A stretch of DNA of 7,835 bases from an uncultured Asticcacaulis sp. (GTDB taxonomy: Bacteria; Pseudomonadota; Alphaproteobacteria; Caulobacterales; Caulobacteraceae): positions 1 through 7,835 of the forward strand of contig CAMLLA010000191.1 of assembly GCA_946480525.1 (NCBI GenBank). The letters are read 5' to 3'. Position numbers and translations under genes: made by a program. The stretch's first letter is position 1. The number at the start of each line of letters is the position of its first letter. Of the stretch, positions 1 to 4,774 are shown piece by piece. The notes under the pieces are model-generated. The model saw nothing but the letters and a program-made list of their open reading frames with translations. It did not search any database and was not told the DNA's origin.

Positions 1-214
1 CGGCGGCAGCTTCGGCGATCGCGGCCAGCGAGGCCTCGGTCATGCCGGGATACCAGTCAAGATAAAGATGGTCGACTACGCCGCCTTCGCTGCGCACGAC
101 GCCGGTAAAACTCACGACTGCGCCTGCGCCGCCTTCGGCACGTTCGAAGAGCGCATAGGCGGACGCTGCGTCCAGCCTCGTTTCCAGCAGTCGGACATCG
201 AGCCTTGCCATCAT
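1..214 (-). CDS. moaE: Molybdopterin synthase catalytic subunit MoaE (3' end cut by window edge)
   Basis: MoaE is the large subunit of molybdopterin (MPT) synthase. In the cytoplasm it transfers sulfur from the MoaD C-terminus onto cyclic pyranopterin monophosphate during molybdenum cofactor synthesis. About 71 N-terminal residues are visible of a family length near 150. They include the family signatures SFTGVVR (about residues 35-41) and WYPGMTEASL (about 53-62), with an LYLDWYPGM stretch equivalent to the usual LEHYPGMTE. The catalytic lysines near the C-terminus lie outside the window. I chose the ATG at 214-212 because it overlaps the moaD stop (213-211) as ATGA, the normal sign of translational coupling. 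A second ATG follows immediately at 211-209 and would shorten the protein by one residue. Identification is firm; only the exact start is uncertain. Confidence 0.9.
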   Translation of the reverse strand, partial: MMARLDVRLLETRLDAASAYALFERAEGGAGAVVSFTGVVRSEGGVVDHLYLDWYPGMTEASLAAIAEAAA

Positions 215-456
215 CCCCCCGAAAAGATCGAAAAAAACGCCACTTCGTCGCCATCGCCGACCGGCTGATCCGTGGTCACGACAGTCTTGTTGACGCTCAT
301 GCGAATGTCACGCGTCGTCAGCCGCCCCGCCGCCAGGGCGTCAGCAAACACCATATCGCGCAATGCGTGCAGCGTTCCTTCGGCCGGAACCTGTGCCCTC
401 AGGCCACGCTTTCCCGCCACGTCCGCCATTTTGCCAAAGAACAAGACTTCGATCAC
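211..456 (-). CDS. moaD: Molybdopterin synthase sulfur-carrier subunit MoaD
   Basis: MoaD is the small ubiquitin-fold sulfur carrier of MPT synthase. Its C-terminal Gly-Gly is adenylated, then thiocarboxylated, and inserts into MoaE. The protein ends in FFSIFSGG, and the preceding GDGDEVAFF matches the conserved region before the MoaD tail. The reading frame is open upstream to 501 (96 residues), but I place the start at a GTG (456-454). This gives 81 residues, the normal family length, beginning VIEVLFFGKMADVAG, which is where MoaD homology starts. A GGAG Shine-Dalgarno (466-463) sits 6 nt before that GTG. The stop overlaps the moaE start by ATGA, so the pair forms an operon. The gene diverges from the sugar dehydratase gene on the plus strand. 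Confidence 0.9.
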   Translation of the reverse strand: MIEVLFFGKMADVAGKRGLRAQVPAEGTLHALRDMVFADALAAGRLTTRDIRMSVNKTVVTTDQPVGDGDEVAFFSIFSGG

Positions 457-595
457 ATTCAGCTCCAGAGCCGTCGGATAATTGCGCGTTCGCCGTCGCA
501 TGCGAAAAAATTCAGCGGATTACAGCCGCCCCCCCTTGCTAAAACACCTATCCTCGGCTCAATACAAGGCCTCAGTTTTACCAAGCCGGACTCAG

Positions 596-1762
596 ATGGG
601 CGCTTCCAACTACAGACTGCTGCGTTTCCTTGCCCGGCTTGCCGCTTTCGGAAAATCTCCTCCCCCGCTGGTCCTGCCCGACCCGAGCGATCCGGCGTCG
701 TTCAAGGTGCTCCTGCACCGTCCGCAGGTTGAGCTGGATACCGAAGGGCTGCGCAGCTTCTATTCCGGCAAACGGATACTGGTGACCGGCGCCGGCGGGT
801 CGATCGGTTCGGAAATCTGCAAGCAGGCGCTCAGCCTCGGTGCCGCCCACGTCACCCTGGTAGACCATTCGGAACTGGCGCTCTACGAGATCGACCGCGC
901 CATCCGCGAGCAATTCGGCACGACTCATGCCAAGCCCATACTGTGCAGCATCCGCCGCAAGGAACGCCTGGCCGCCGTGGTCAAGGCGCAGGCGCCCGAC
1001 GTCATCTTCCACGCCGCCGCCCTCAAGCACGTTCCGATGGTCGAGCTCAATCCGTCCGAAGCCGTGCTGACCAATGTGCTGGGGACGCAATATGTTATCG
1101 ACGCCGCCAAGGCCGCGGGCGTCAAGCAACTGGTGTTGATTTCGTCGGACAAGGCGGTGGCGCCGTCGTCGCTGATGGGCGCGACCAAGCGCATGGCCGA
1201 ACACCTGATCCGCAGCCAGATCACCGATTCGCATCAGGCCTGCGTCGTGCGCTTTGGCAATGTCCTGGGTTCCACCGGCTCGGTCGTGCCGCTGTTCCGC
1301 TCCCAGATCGAACGCGGCGGCCCGCTCACCCTGACGGACAAGGACGCCGAACGCTACTTCATGACGATCTTCGAGGCGGTTCAACTTGTCCTGACCGCCG
1401 CGATGACCAATGCCCAGACGCCGGACACGCAATCGGGATTGTATATCCTAGAAATGGGCGAGCCGGTGCGCATCTACGACCTGGCGACCCGGATGGTCAG
1501 GCTTTATGGCCTGAAACCGGAAAAGGACATCAAGATCGTCTTCACCGGCCTGCGCGAAGGGGAGAAGATCACCGAGGCGCTGGTCGACGACAACGAGGTC
1601 CGCAAGCCCCTGCTGCCGGGCATTTTCGAAGTCTCCGACCACGTCAGCGTCCAGCCGATCGCCGACAGCGTCATGCAGACGCTTTACGGACTGGCGCAGG
1701 AAGGCCACGACGACACCGCCAAGGAGATGGTGTTCAACCTGGTCAATTCACTGCGCGAATAG
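596..1762 (+). CDS. Soluble CapD/WbpM/WbqV-type nucleotide-sugar 4,6-dehydratase or epimerase (extended SDR)
   Basis: This is a predicted NAD(P)-dependent UDP-sugar 4,6-dehydratase or epimerase for surface polysaccharide (O-antigen, capsule or glycan) precursors. With the ATG at 596 it has 388 residues: a Rossmann GAGGSIG at about 65-71, HAAALKHVPMVE at 139-150, SSDKAV at 183-188, LMGATK at 193-198, RFGNVLGSTGSVVPLF around 219-234 and RYFMT at 253-257. The YxxxK tyrosine is replaced by Met (M194, K198). This SMK triad is typical of the long membrane-anchored WbpM/CapD subfamily, whereas short soluble FlaA1/PseB enzymes have Tyr. The linker LLHRPQVELD also matches that subfamily, yet its multi-helix N-terminal membrane domain is missing. 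Start choice is weak: the frame is open back to a TTG at 482 and an ATG at 500, and no Shine-Dalgarno is evident at 596. The residues before 596 look non-conserved. WbqV-like is my best family label; the substrate is unknown. Confidence 0.82.
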   Translation: MGASNYRLLRFLARLAAFGKSPPPLVLPDPSDPASFKVLLHRPQVELDTEGLRSFYSGKRILVTGAGGSIGSEICKQALSLGAAHVTLVDHSELALYEIDRAIREQFGTTHAKPILCSIRRKERLAAVVKAQAPDVIFHAAALKHVPMVELNPSEAVLTNVLGTQYVIDAAKAAGVKQLVLISSDKAVAPSSLMGATKRMAEHLIRSQITDSHQACVVRFGNVLGSTGSVVPLFRSQIERGGPLTLTDKDAERYFMTIFEAVQLVLTAAMTNAQTPDTQSGLYILEMGEPVRIYDLATRMVRLYGLKPEKDIKIVFTGLREGEKITEALVDDNEVRKPLLPGIFEVSDHVSVQPIADSVMQTLYGLAQEGHDDTAKEMVFNLVNSLRE

Positions 1763-1768
1763 GGTTTT

Positions 1769-1813
1769 GAGCGATATGCCAAAAAGTGTGAAGCGGTTTT
1801 CGCCATATCGCTC
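1769..1813. repeat. Imperfect 45-bp palindromic intergenic element, possible bidirectional terminator
   Basis: Arms GAGCGATATG (1769-1778) and CATATCGCTC (1804-1813) are a perfect 10-bp inverted repeat. Interior pairing continues through the AAAA/TTTT stretches (1782-1785 with 1797-1800) around a loop containing AGTGTGAAGCGG. The element fills the gap between two convergent genes, starting 7 nt after the dehydratase stop and touching the stop codon of the small exported protein. On the plus strand it is followed by TAGGTTTTC, a short T-run; on the minus strand no U-tract follows. From memory, the core AAAAGTGTGAAGCGGTTTTCG resembles a sequence that recurs between genes in many alphaproteobacterial genomes, so this is probably one copy of a dispersed palindromic repeat that may double as a terminator. 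Confidence 0.6.
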
Positions 1814-2163
1814 TAGGTTTTCAGGCACTGCTTTGAGAATGCACGCCAGGTCTGGCCGCCGGTAGCCCCTTCGGCTTTCAGCTTTTGCCACTGTGCGCCG
1901 CAAATCTTCATGCGATTAGGGGCCTTTCGTCTGGCGGCAGTCTTTGCCTTAAGTGTCGGGGCCCTGCCTGATTTGGCCCGGGTCGAAACGGCAACCTTCT
2001 GGACCGGCTGCGACAGGCAGCGTGTCAAAAACACCTTATAGGCTTCCGTCCTGCCGGCCTCCTGCCAGGCTTGCGTACAGACCTGCATGCGGCCGTTCGG
2101 CTTGTCAGCCGCCACGGCGGGAAAGGCAAGGATCAGCAGTCCCGCGAACATCCACCGTTTCAC
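1813..2163 (-). CDS. Small exported protein with two Cys-bracketed repeats (distantly PsiF-like), function unknown
   Basis: The protein has 116 residues. A signal peptide is clear: basic MKRW, a hydrophobic core, then FPAVA-ADK with likely cleavage after residue 18 or 19, so the product is probably periplasmic. The mature part holds two related units, NGRMQVCTQAWQ...FLTRCL (about 23-50) and NRMKICGAQWQ...FSKQCL (about 83-114). They are joined by a basic, low-complexity linker rich in Lys, Arg and Ala. Each unit has the pattern RM-x2-C ... F-x3-C-L, suggesting an intra-repeat disulfide. The pattern recalls the PsiF repeat and a family of small alphaproteobacterial periplasmic proteins of unknown role; I cannot assign a function. 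The start is a GTG at 2163-2161 that overlaps the tetR stop (2162-2160) as GTGA, so translation is probably coupled to the repressor gene. Confidence 0.75.
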   Translation of the reverse strand: MKRWMFAGLLILAFPAVAADKPNGRMQVCTQAWQEAGRTEAYKVFLTRCLSQPVQKVAVSTRAKSGRAPTLKAKTAARRKAPNRMKICGAQWQKLKAEGATGGQTWRAFSKQCLKT

Positions 2164-2774
2164 GGCTTATCGACGCCATAGGCGGCGCAGAAGACGAACA
2201 TGGCTGCTTCGACCTCCGTGTCGATTTCGGCGTCCGTCGGCGGCGCGATGTAGTTGAGCAGCATCGCCTTTATCATCCGGCCGTGGATGAGCGAGGTAAA
2301 CTGATGGGCGGCCAAAAGCGTGTCACTGATCTTCAGCTCGCCGCGCGCCACCGCCTTGTCGAGATATTCGGCCAACAGTTTCGCGCCGCGCAAAGGGCCG
2401 GTCTCGTAGAACAGCTTGCCGATCTCGGGCGACTTGGCGCTTTCGGCCGAGATGACGCGCCAGTTGGCGAGCGTTCGTTCGCTTGTGAACATGCGGAGGT
2501 AACGCCTGGCGAACTTGGCCAGCACGACACGCGCCTCGCCTTCTTCCGTGAGCAGTTCGCTCATCTGGCTGCGGTGGATAGCGCAGTGGCGCTCGACATA
2601 GGCGGCGAACAGCTCTTCCTTGCTGCGGAAATAGCTGTAGAGCGTGCCCTTGGAGCCGCCGACCTTCGCTGCAATCGTTGACACTGACGCCGCCGCATAG
2701 CCTTCCTGGAGGAAGACTTCACTGGCGATATCGAGAATCTGTTCGCGGCGCGCCGCCTGTTTTTCGGACTTCAT
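2160..2774 (-). CDS. TetR/AcrR-family transcriptional repressor
   Basis: This is a cytoplasmic DNA-binding repressor of 204 residues from the ATG at 2774. The N-terminal TetR domain is typical: RREQILDIASEVFLQEGY, then the helix-turn-helix VSTIAAKVGGSKGTLYSYF (about residues 31-49) and the SKEELF that closes the domain. The C-terminal ligand and dimerisation domain (about 60-200) resembles the AefR-like TetR_C group, with motifs such as YLRMF, PEIGKLFYETG and HGRMIKAMLL. The frame can be extended six codons to a TTG at 2792, but that start would sit at the edge of a palindrome that is likely the operator, so I prefer the ATG. Neither start has a Shine-Dalgarno, and a leaderless message beginning near 2774 is possible. 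The gene lies 43 nt after the polysaccharide deacetylase gene and overlaps the next gene by GTGA. The effector and targets are unknown; autoregulation is the simplest prediction. Confidence 0.9.
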   Translation of the reverse strand: MKSEKQAARREQILDIASEVFLQEGYAAASVSTIAAKVGGSKGTLYSYFRSKEELFAAYVERHCAIHRSQMSELLTEEGEARVVLAKFARRYLRMFTSERTLANWRVISAESAKSPEIGKLFYETGPLRGAKLLAEYLDKAVARGELKISDTLLAAHQFTSLIHGRMIKAMLLNYIAPPTDAEIDTEVEAAMFVFCAAYGVDKP

Positions 2775-2792
2775 AAGATTGGGTATGCGCAA

Positions 2793-2808
2793 TGACAGGG
2801 ACCTGTCA
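2793..2808. promoter_or_regulatory. Probable TetR operator, 16-bp palindrome upstream of tetR
   Basis: TGACAGG-GA-CCTGTCA is an inverted repeat with perfect 7-bp arms and a 2-nt centre. It sits 18 bp before the preferred tetR start, in the short gap after the deacetylase gene. On the minus strand it overlaps a perfect -35 hexamer TTGACA (2809-2804), with a weak -10-like CATACC (2787-2782) 16 nt further on. Size, symmetry and position fit a TetR-family operator used for autorepression. That the adjacent regulator binds here is inference. Confidence 0.6.
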
Positions 2809-2817
2809 ACGCCGGCG

Positions 2818-3735
2818 TCAACGGCACATCTGGTCGAGACCGGCGACGGAGGTGTTTGGAATGGCTGAAATATCGATGCCTTTTGCCTGGGCGGTGCGCT
2901 CCATGACCAGGCCCGACTTTAGGCCCGGTTCCGCATAGGCCGGATCGCTCTGGGCCTGTTCGAGCGTCACGAACTGCGCGCCGCTCTTTTCCAGTTCGGT
3001 GAGGACCTCCGGCAGCATGATGGCGCCAAAACCGCCGATGTGGGTCAGCAGAACCTGAGGGATCATTCGGCCATAGACCTTTTGCGACACAGCCTTGCTG
3101 CGCGCGATCTGGGCCCGCACCTCGCCCATGTAGCGGACCTTCATGGCGTCGATGGCGGCGGTGTCGCCTTTGACGGTGCAGCGCGCGTAGGTGTCGGTAT
3201 AGGCCCAGTCGTTGAAAGACATGGACACGTCGGCGATCGTATAGCCATGGTCTTTCAGCCAGTCGGCGACCACCGGCCCGCGCGTGGCGTCTCCGGCATT
3301 CAGGAACGGGTAGCGGAAGGAATGCCAGTTCTCCCCCTTCATCAGATCCTGCAGGACCGGTTCGTTGGCCTCGACGCCCTTTATGAAGGCTTCGGCCGTG
3401 CCGGCATCGACGCTAGCGTGGCTGAACTGGTGATTGCCGAGCGGATGTCCGGCAGCCCGCCACATCTTGAGCACCGCGTCATTGTCGGGGTCGCTCATGA
3501 GGTGGATGGCGTTGATATATCCGTAGACAGCTAGCACCTTGTGCGCCGCATAGGCCTCCAGCGTCATCTTCGCGATACTGATGCGCGTCATGCCTGCCGG
3601 CAATGCGCCGTGCGACGGCAGGTCGTCGATGGTAATGGCCAACGGGTAGCGACCGGTCTCCCCAGCGGCCGCGTGTCCCGCGAGGACCAGCGCGACCGCG
3701 CCCACACACATCCCGAGCCACTGACCGAATCTCAT
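2818..3735 (-). CDS. Exported polysaccharide deacetylase (CE4/NodB-like fold)
   Basis: This is a predicted metal-dependent carbohydrate deacetylase of 305 residues acting outside the cytoplasm on N- or O-acetylated glycan. A signal peptide spans about residues 1-24 (hydrophobic VGAVALVLAG, then HAAA before GETG). CE4 motifs appear in order: TIDD at 35-38 (D37 or D38 as base and metal ligand), H102-x3-H106 in GNHQFSHAS (metal-binding), RYPF at 141-144, DWAY at 176-179 and LLTHIG at 229-234 (H232 catalytic). The start ATG at 3735 is supported by a Shine-Dalgarno AGGGAAGG about 8 nt upstream. The gene heads a minus-strand cluster with tetR and a small exported protein and is divergent from the membrane protein at 3873. 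Substrate is not evident from sequence; a peptidoglycan or exopolysaccharide target is possible. Confidence 0.88.
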   Translation of the reverse strand: MRFGQWLGMCVGAVALVLAGHAAAGETGRYPLAITIDDLPSHGALPAGMTRISIAKMTLEAYAAHKVLAVYGYINAIHLMSDPDNDAVLKMWRAAGHPLGNHQFSHASVDAGTAEAFIKGVEANEPVLQDLMKGENWHSFRYPFLNAGDATRGPVVADWLKDHGYTIADVSMSFNDWAYTDTYARCTVKGDTAAIDAMKVRYMGEVRAQIARSKAVSQKVYGRMIPQVLLTHIGGFGAIMLPEVLTELEKSGAQFVTLEQAQSDPAYAEPGLKSGLVMERTAQAKGIDISAIPNTSVAGLDQMCR

Positions 3736-3825
3736 AACTTACGCCTTCCCTGGATCATGTTGAGCCGCACTGTGCGTCAGAACGCCAAGCGCTGCAAGTC
3801 CGGCCGAGGGATTGCCTGACTGTCG

Positions 3826-3858
3826 TTACCGATGTAATAAATAACAGGGCTATATAAA
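3826..3858 (+). promoter_or_regulatory. AT-rich putative promoter region for the membrane protein gene
   Basis: The 137-bp gap between the divergent genes (3736-3872) turns AT-rich near its right end. It contains TATATAAA (3851-3858), a good -10-like string without a recognisable -35 at standard spacing, and TTGCCT (3812-3817) 17 nt before TAATAA (3835-3840), another weak possibility. A small inverted repeat TTAC-CGAT-GTAA (3826-3837) overlaps this region. None of these is strong on its own. If TATATAAA were the -10, the start point would fall within the Shine-Dalgarno, which argues for the upstream alternative. No other feature was found in the gap. Confidence 0.3.
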
Positions 3859-3872
3859 CAGGGGCATATTCA

Positions 3873-4247
3873 ATGAATGGTACTATCTTCCTGCGCACGA
3901 GCGTCATCGCTTTTGTGCTTTCGATGGGATTCGGCGCCTATATGGGCGGAACCCATGACTTTACCTATGCGCCGGTGCACGGCCATCTCAACCTGATCGG
4001 CGGGGTGCTAATGTTCCTGGCCGGGTTGTTCTACAACAGCCATCCGGGGCTGTCGCCAAAGCTGATCGCGACCCATTACGTCATCGCTCTGCTTGGACTT
4101 CTGCTCATCATTCCGGGGATTTACGGTTCAATTGCCACAGCGCCGTGGGCCGCGCCTGTTGTCGGCCTGGGCTCGGTCGTGACGATCGTCAGCGCCTTGT
4201 TTTTTGCCTTCATGGTCTACAAGGGCACGGGCAAGGCAAAGGCGTAA
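3873..4247 (+). CDS. Small four-helix membrane protein resembling part of CcoN/NorB-type oxidase subunit I
   Basis: The protein has 124 residues and is almost entirely membrane-embedded. Predicted helices lie at about 6-26, 39-55, 66-87 and 93-116, and the tail KGTGKAKA is positively charged. The segment MGGTHDFTYAPVHGHLNLIGGVLMFLAGLFY (from about residue 24) has the HD-x6-HxHLNL pattern of small proteins annotated as cbb3-oxidase subunit I-like. It carries His28, His36 and His38, with His68 in the next-but-one helix. That spacing could support haem or metal binding, but this is inference, and it is far shorter than a true CcoN (about 450-550 residues), so it is not a functional oxidase subunit alone. 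Shine-Dalgarno AGGGG (3860-3864) lies 8 nt before the ATG. It is a single-gene unit ending in a hairpin, and its physiological role is unknown. Confidence 0.75.
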   Translation: MNGTIFLRTSVIAFVLSMGFGAYMGGTHDFTYAPVHGHLNLIGGVLMFLAGLFYNSHPGLSPKLIATHYVIALLGLLLIIPGIYGSIATAPWAAPVVGLGSVVTIVSALFFAFMVYKGTGKAKA

Positions 4248-4266
4248 TCCGGGGCGGATTACGCCT
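4240..4266. terminator. Hairpin at the end of the membrane protein gene, probable terminator
   Basis: AGGCGTAATCC (4240-4250) and GGATTACGCCT (4256-4266) form a perfect 11-bp stem with a 5-nt loop GGGGC. The stop codon TAA (4245-4247) lies inside the left arm. Plus-strand sequence after the stem (CAACTAG) lacks a U-tract, whereas the minus-strand side is followed by TTTGCC, so it may act on both convergent genes, or as an RNA-end stabiliser rather than a classic intrinsic terminator. Confidence 0.55.
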
Positions 4267-4288
4267 CAACTAGCCGAAGCATTGAAAT

Positions 4289-4636
4289 CTAGCCGAACGC
4301 CTTGGCGGCGGTGCGGGTGACGTTTTCCAGCTCACCAAACACTTCCGGCTCGATATTGTCGAACACGAAACAGGTCTTGCTCTGGGCGTGGCTTTTCAGC
4401 GCGTCCGGAACCGGAATGTCGCGTCCTTCCTTCATGGCCAGCGGCGGCAGGTAATAGGAGACGCGGCTGCCGGCCAGGCGGACCGTGCCGAACCATACCG
4501 GGTCCTTCGATGCCATGGTCGCGGTCGGAACATTGACCGTGCATTCCCCGACCACATCCTTGCCGATTTTCATGGCAGGGGCCGCGCGCACCATCAGGTC
4601 ACGCAGGGCGATGTAGAGCGGGTACTGGTCGGCCAT
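4289..4636 (-). CDS. Small conserved-type cytoplasmic protein of unknown function
   Basis: The protein has 115 residues, with no signal peptide and no membrane helix. The layout WFGTVRLAGSRVSYYLPPLAM (about 48-68), then SKTCFVFDNIEPEVFGELENVTRTAAKAF (about 86-114), resembles a group of small bacterial proteins (DUF1801/YdhG-like in general form). In those, FGxV...VSxHLxP is followed by K-x-CFxF and a C-terminal helix. I recognise the pattern but not a named function, and there are no obvious catalytic residues. The start ATG at 4636 is well supported by an AAGGA Shine-Dalgarno 9 nt upstream. The gene converges on the membrane protein gene and diverges from hppD across a 138-bp gap; nothing links it functionally to tyrosine breakdown beyond that position. 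Confidence 0.75.
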   Translation of the reverse strand: MADQYPLYIALRDLMVRAAPAMKIGKDVVGECTVNVPTATMASKDPVWFGTVRLAGSRVSYYLPPLAMKEGRDIPVPDALKSHAQSKTCFVFDNIEPEVFGELENVTRTAAKAFG

Positions 4637-4716
4637 GGCTATAATTCCTTTTAAAAACTGCCCGGTTTATGCTGACGCGGTTGATCGTCTCTAACACACG
4701 AGTTGCAAAAAAAGCG

Positions 4717-4745
4717 TTGCCACGATCCTCGGATCATAATAGTTT
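4717..4745 (+). promoter_or_regulatory. Putative hppD operon promoter
   Basis: TTGCCA (4717-4722, five of six matches to TTGACA) is followed after 17 nt by TAGTTT (4740-4745, a weak -10). Predicted initiation near 4752 leaves the hppD Shine-Dalgarno intact about 12 nt downstream. The -10 lies inside the palindrome at 4735-4762, consistent with repression. This assignment was made by eye. Confidence 0.4.
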
Positions 4746-4762
4746 CTATTGATACTATCATG
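4735..4762. promoter_or_regulatory. Palindromic operator upstream of hppD
   Basis: The core ATAGTTTC-TATT-GATACTAT (4739-4758) has 8-bp arms with one mismatch around a 4-nt centre. After one unpaired position on each side, CAT (4735-4737) and ATG (4760-4762) extend the symmetry, giving 11 paired arm bases with two mismatched positions over 28 bp. It lies 12 bp before the hppD start codon, ends just short of the Shine-Dalgarno and covers the likely -10, the position of a repressor site. Length and symmetry fit a MarR-type dimer; regulators of homogentisate pathways in proteobacteria include MarR-, IclR- and Lrp-type proteins. The cognate regulator is not in this window. Confidence 0.6.
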
Positions 4763-4774
4763 TGGAGGTGCGCC

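Noticed and set aside
457..501. Longer moaD start (15 extra codons)
   Set aside because: MoaD homology begins at the GTG at 456, which has a GGAG 6 nt upstream and gives the standard 81 residues.
482..595. N-terminal extension of the sugar dehydratase (TTG at 482 or ATG at 500)
   Set aside because: The extra residues look non-conserved and basic, the region is the divergent promoter gap with moaD, and no Shine-Dalgarno supports either start. It remains possible because the ATG at 596 also lacks one.
943..1770. Long Arg/Gly/Pro-rich frame inside the dehydratase gene, and a similar one on the opposite strand (578-1432)
   Set aside because: These are GC-rich shadow frames with low-complexity composition; the overlapping frame carries all SDR motifs.
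1953..2681. Plus-strand open frame opposite tetR and the small exported protein
   Set aside because: It is a composition-driven shadow; the minus strand has a clear TetR domain and a signal peptide with a GTGA junction.
3769..3779. Short palindrome CGCAC-T-GTGCG in the deacetylase upstream region
   Set aside because: Five-base arms in GC-rich DNA are expected by chance, and it does not resemble the tetR palindrome, so it gives no support for TetR control of that promoter.
4637..4700. Possible minus-strand promoter TTAGAG-17 nt-CATAAA for the small protein at 4289-4636
   Set aside because: The -35 matches the consensus at only two of six bases, too weak to annotate.
4703..4774. In-frame upstream extension of hppD (24 extra codons starting from TTG)
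   Set aside because: It runs through the promoter and palindrome, and the ATG at 4775 has an ideal GGAGG and matches the family N-terminus.
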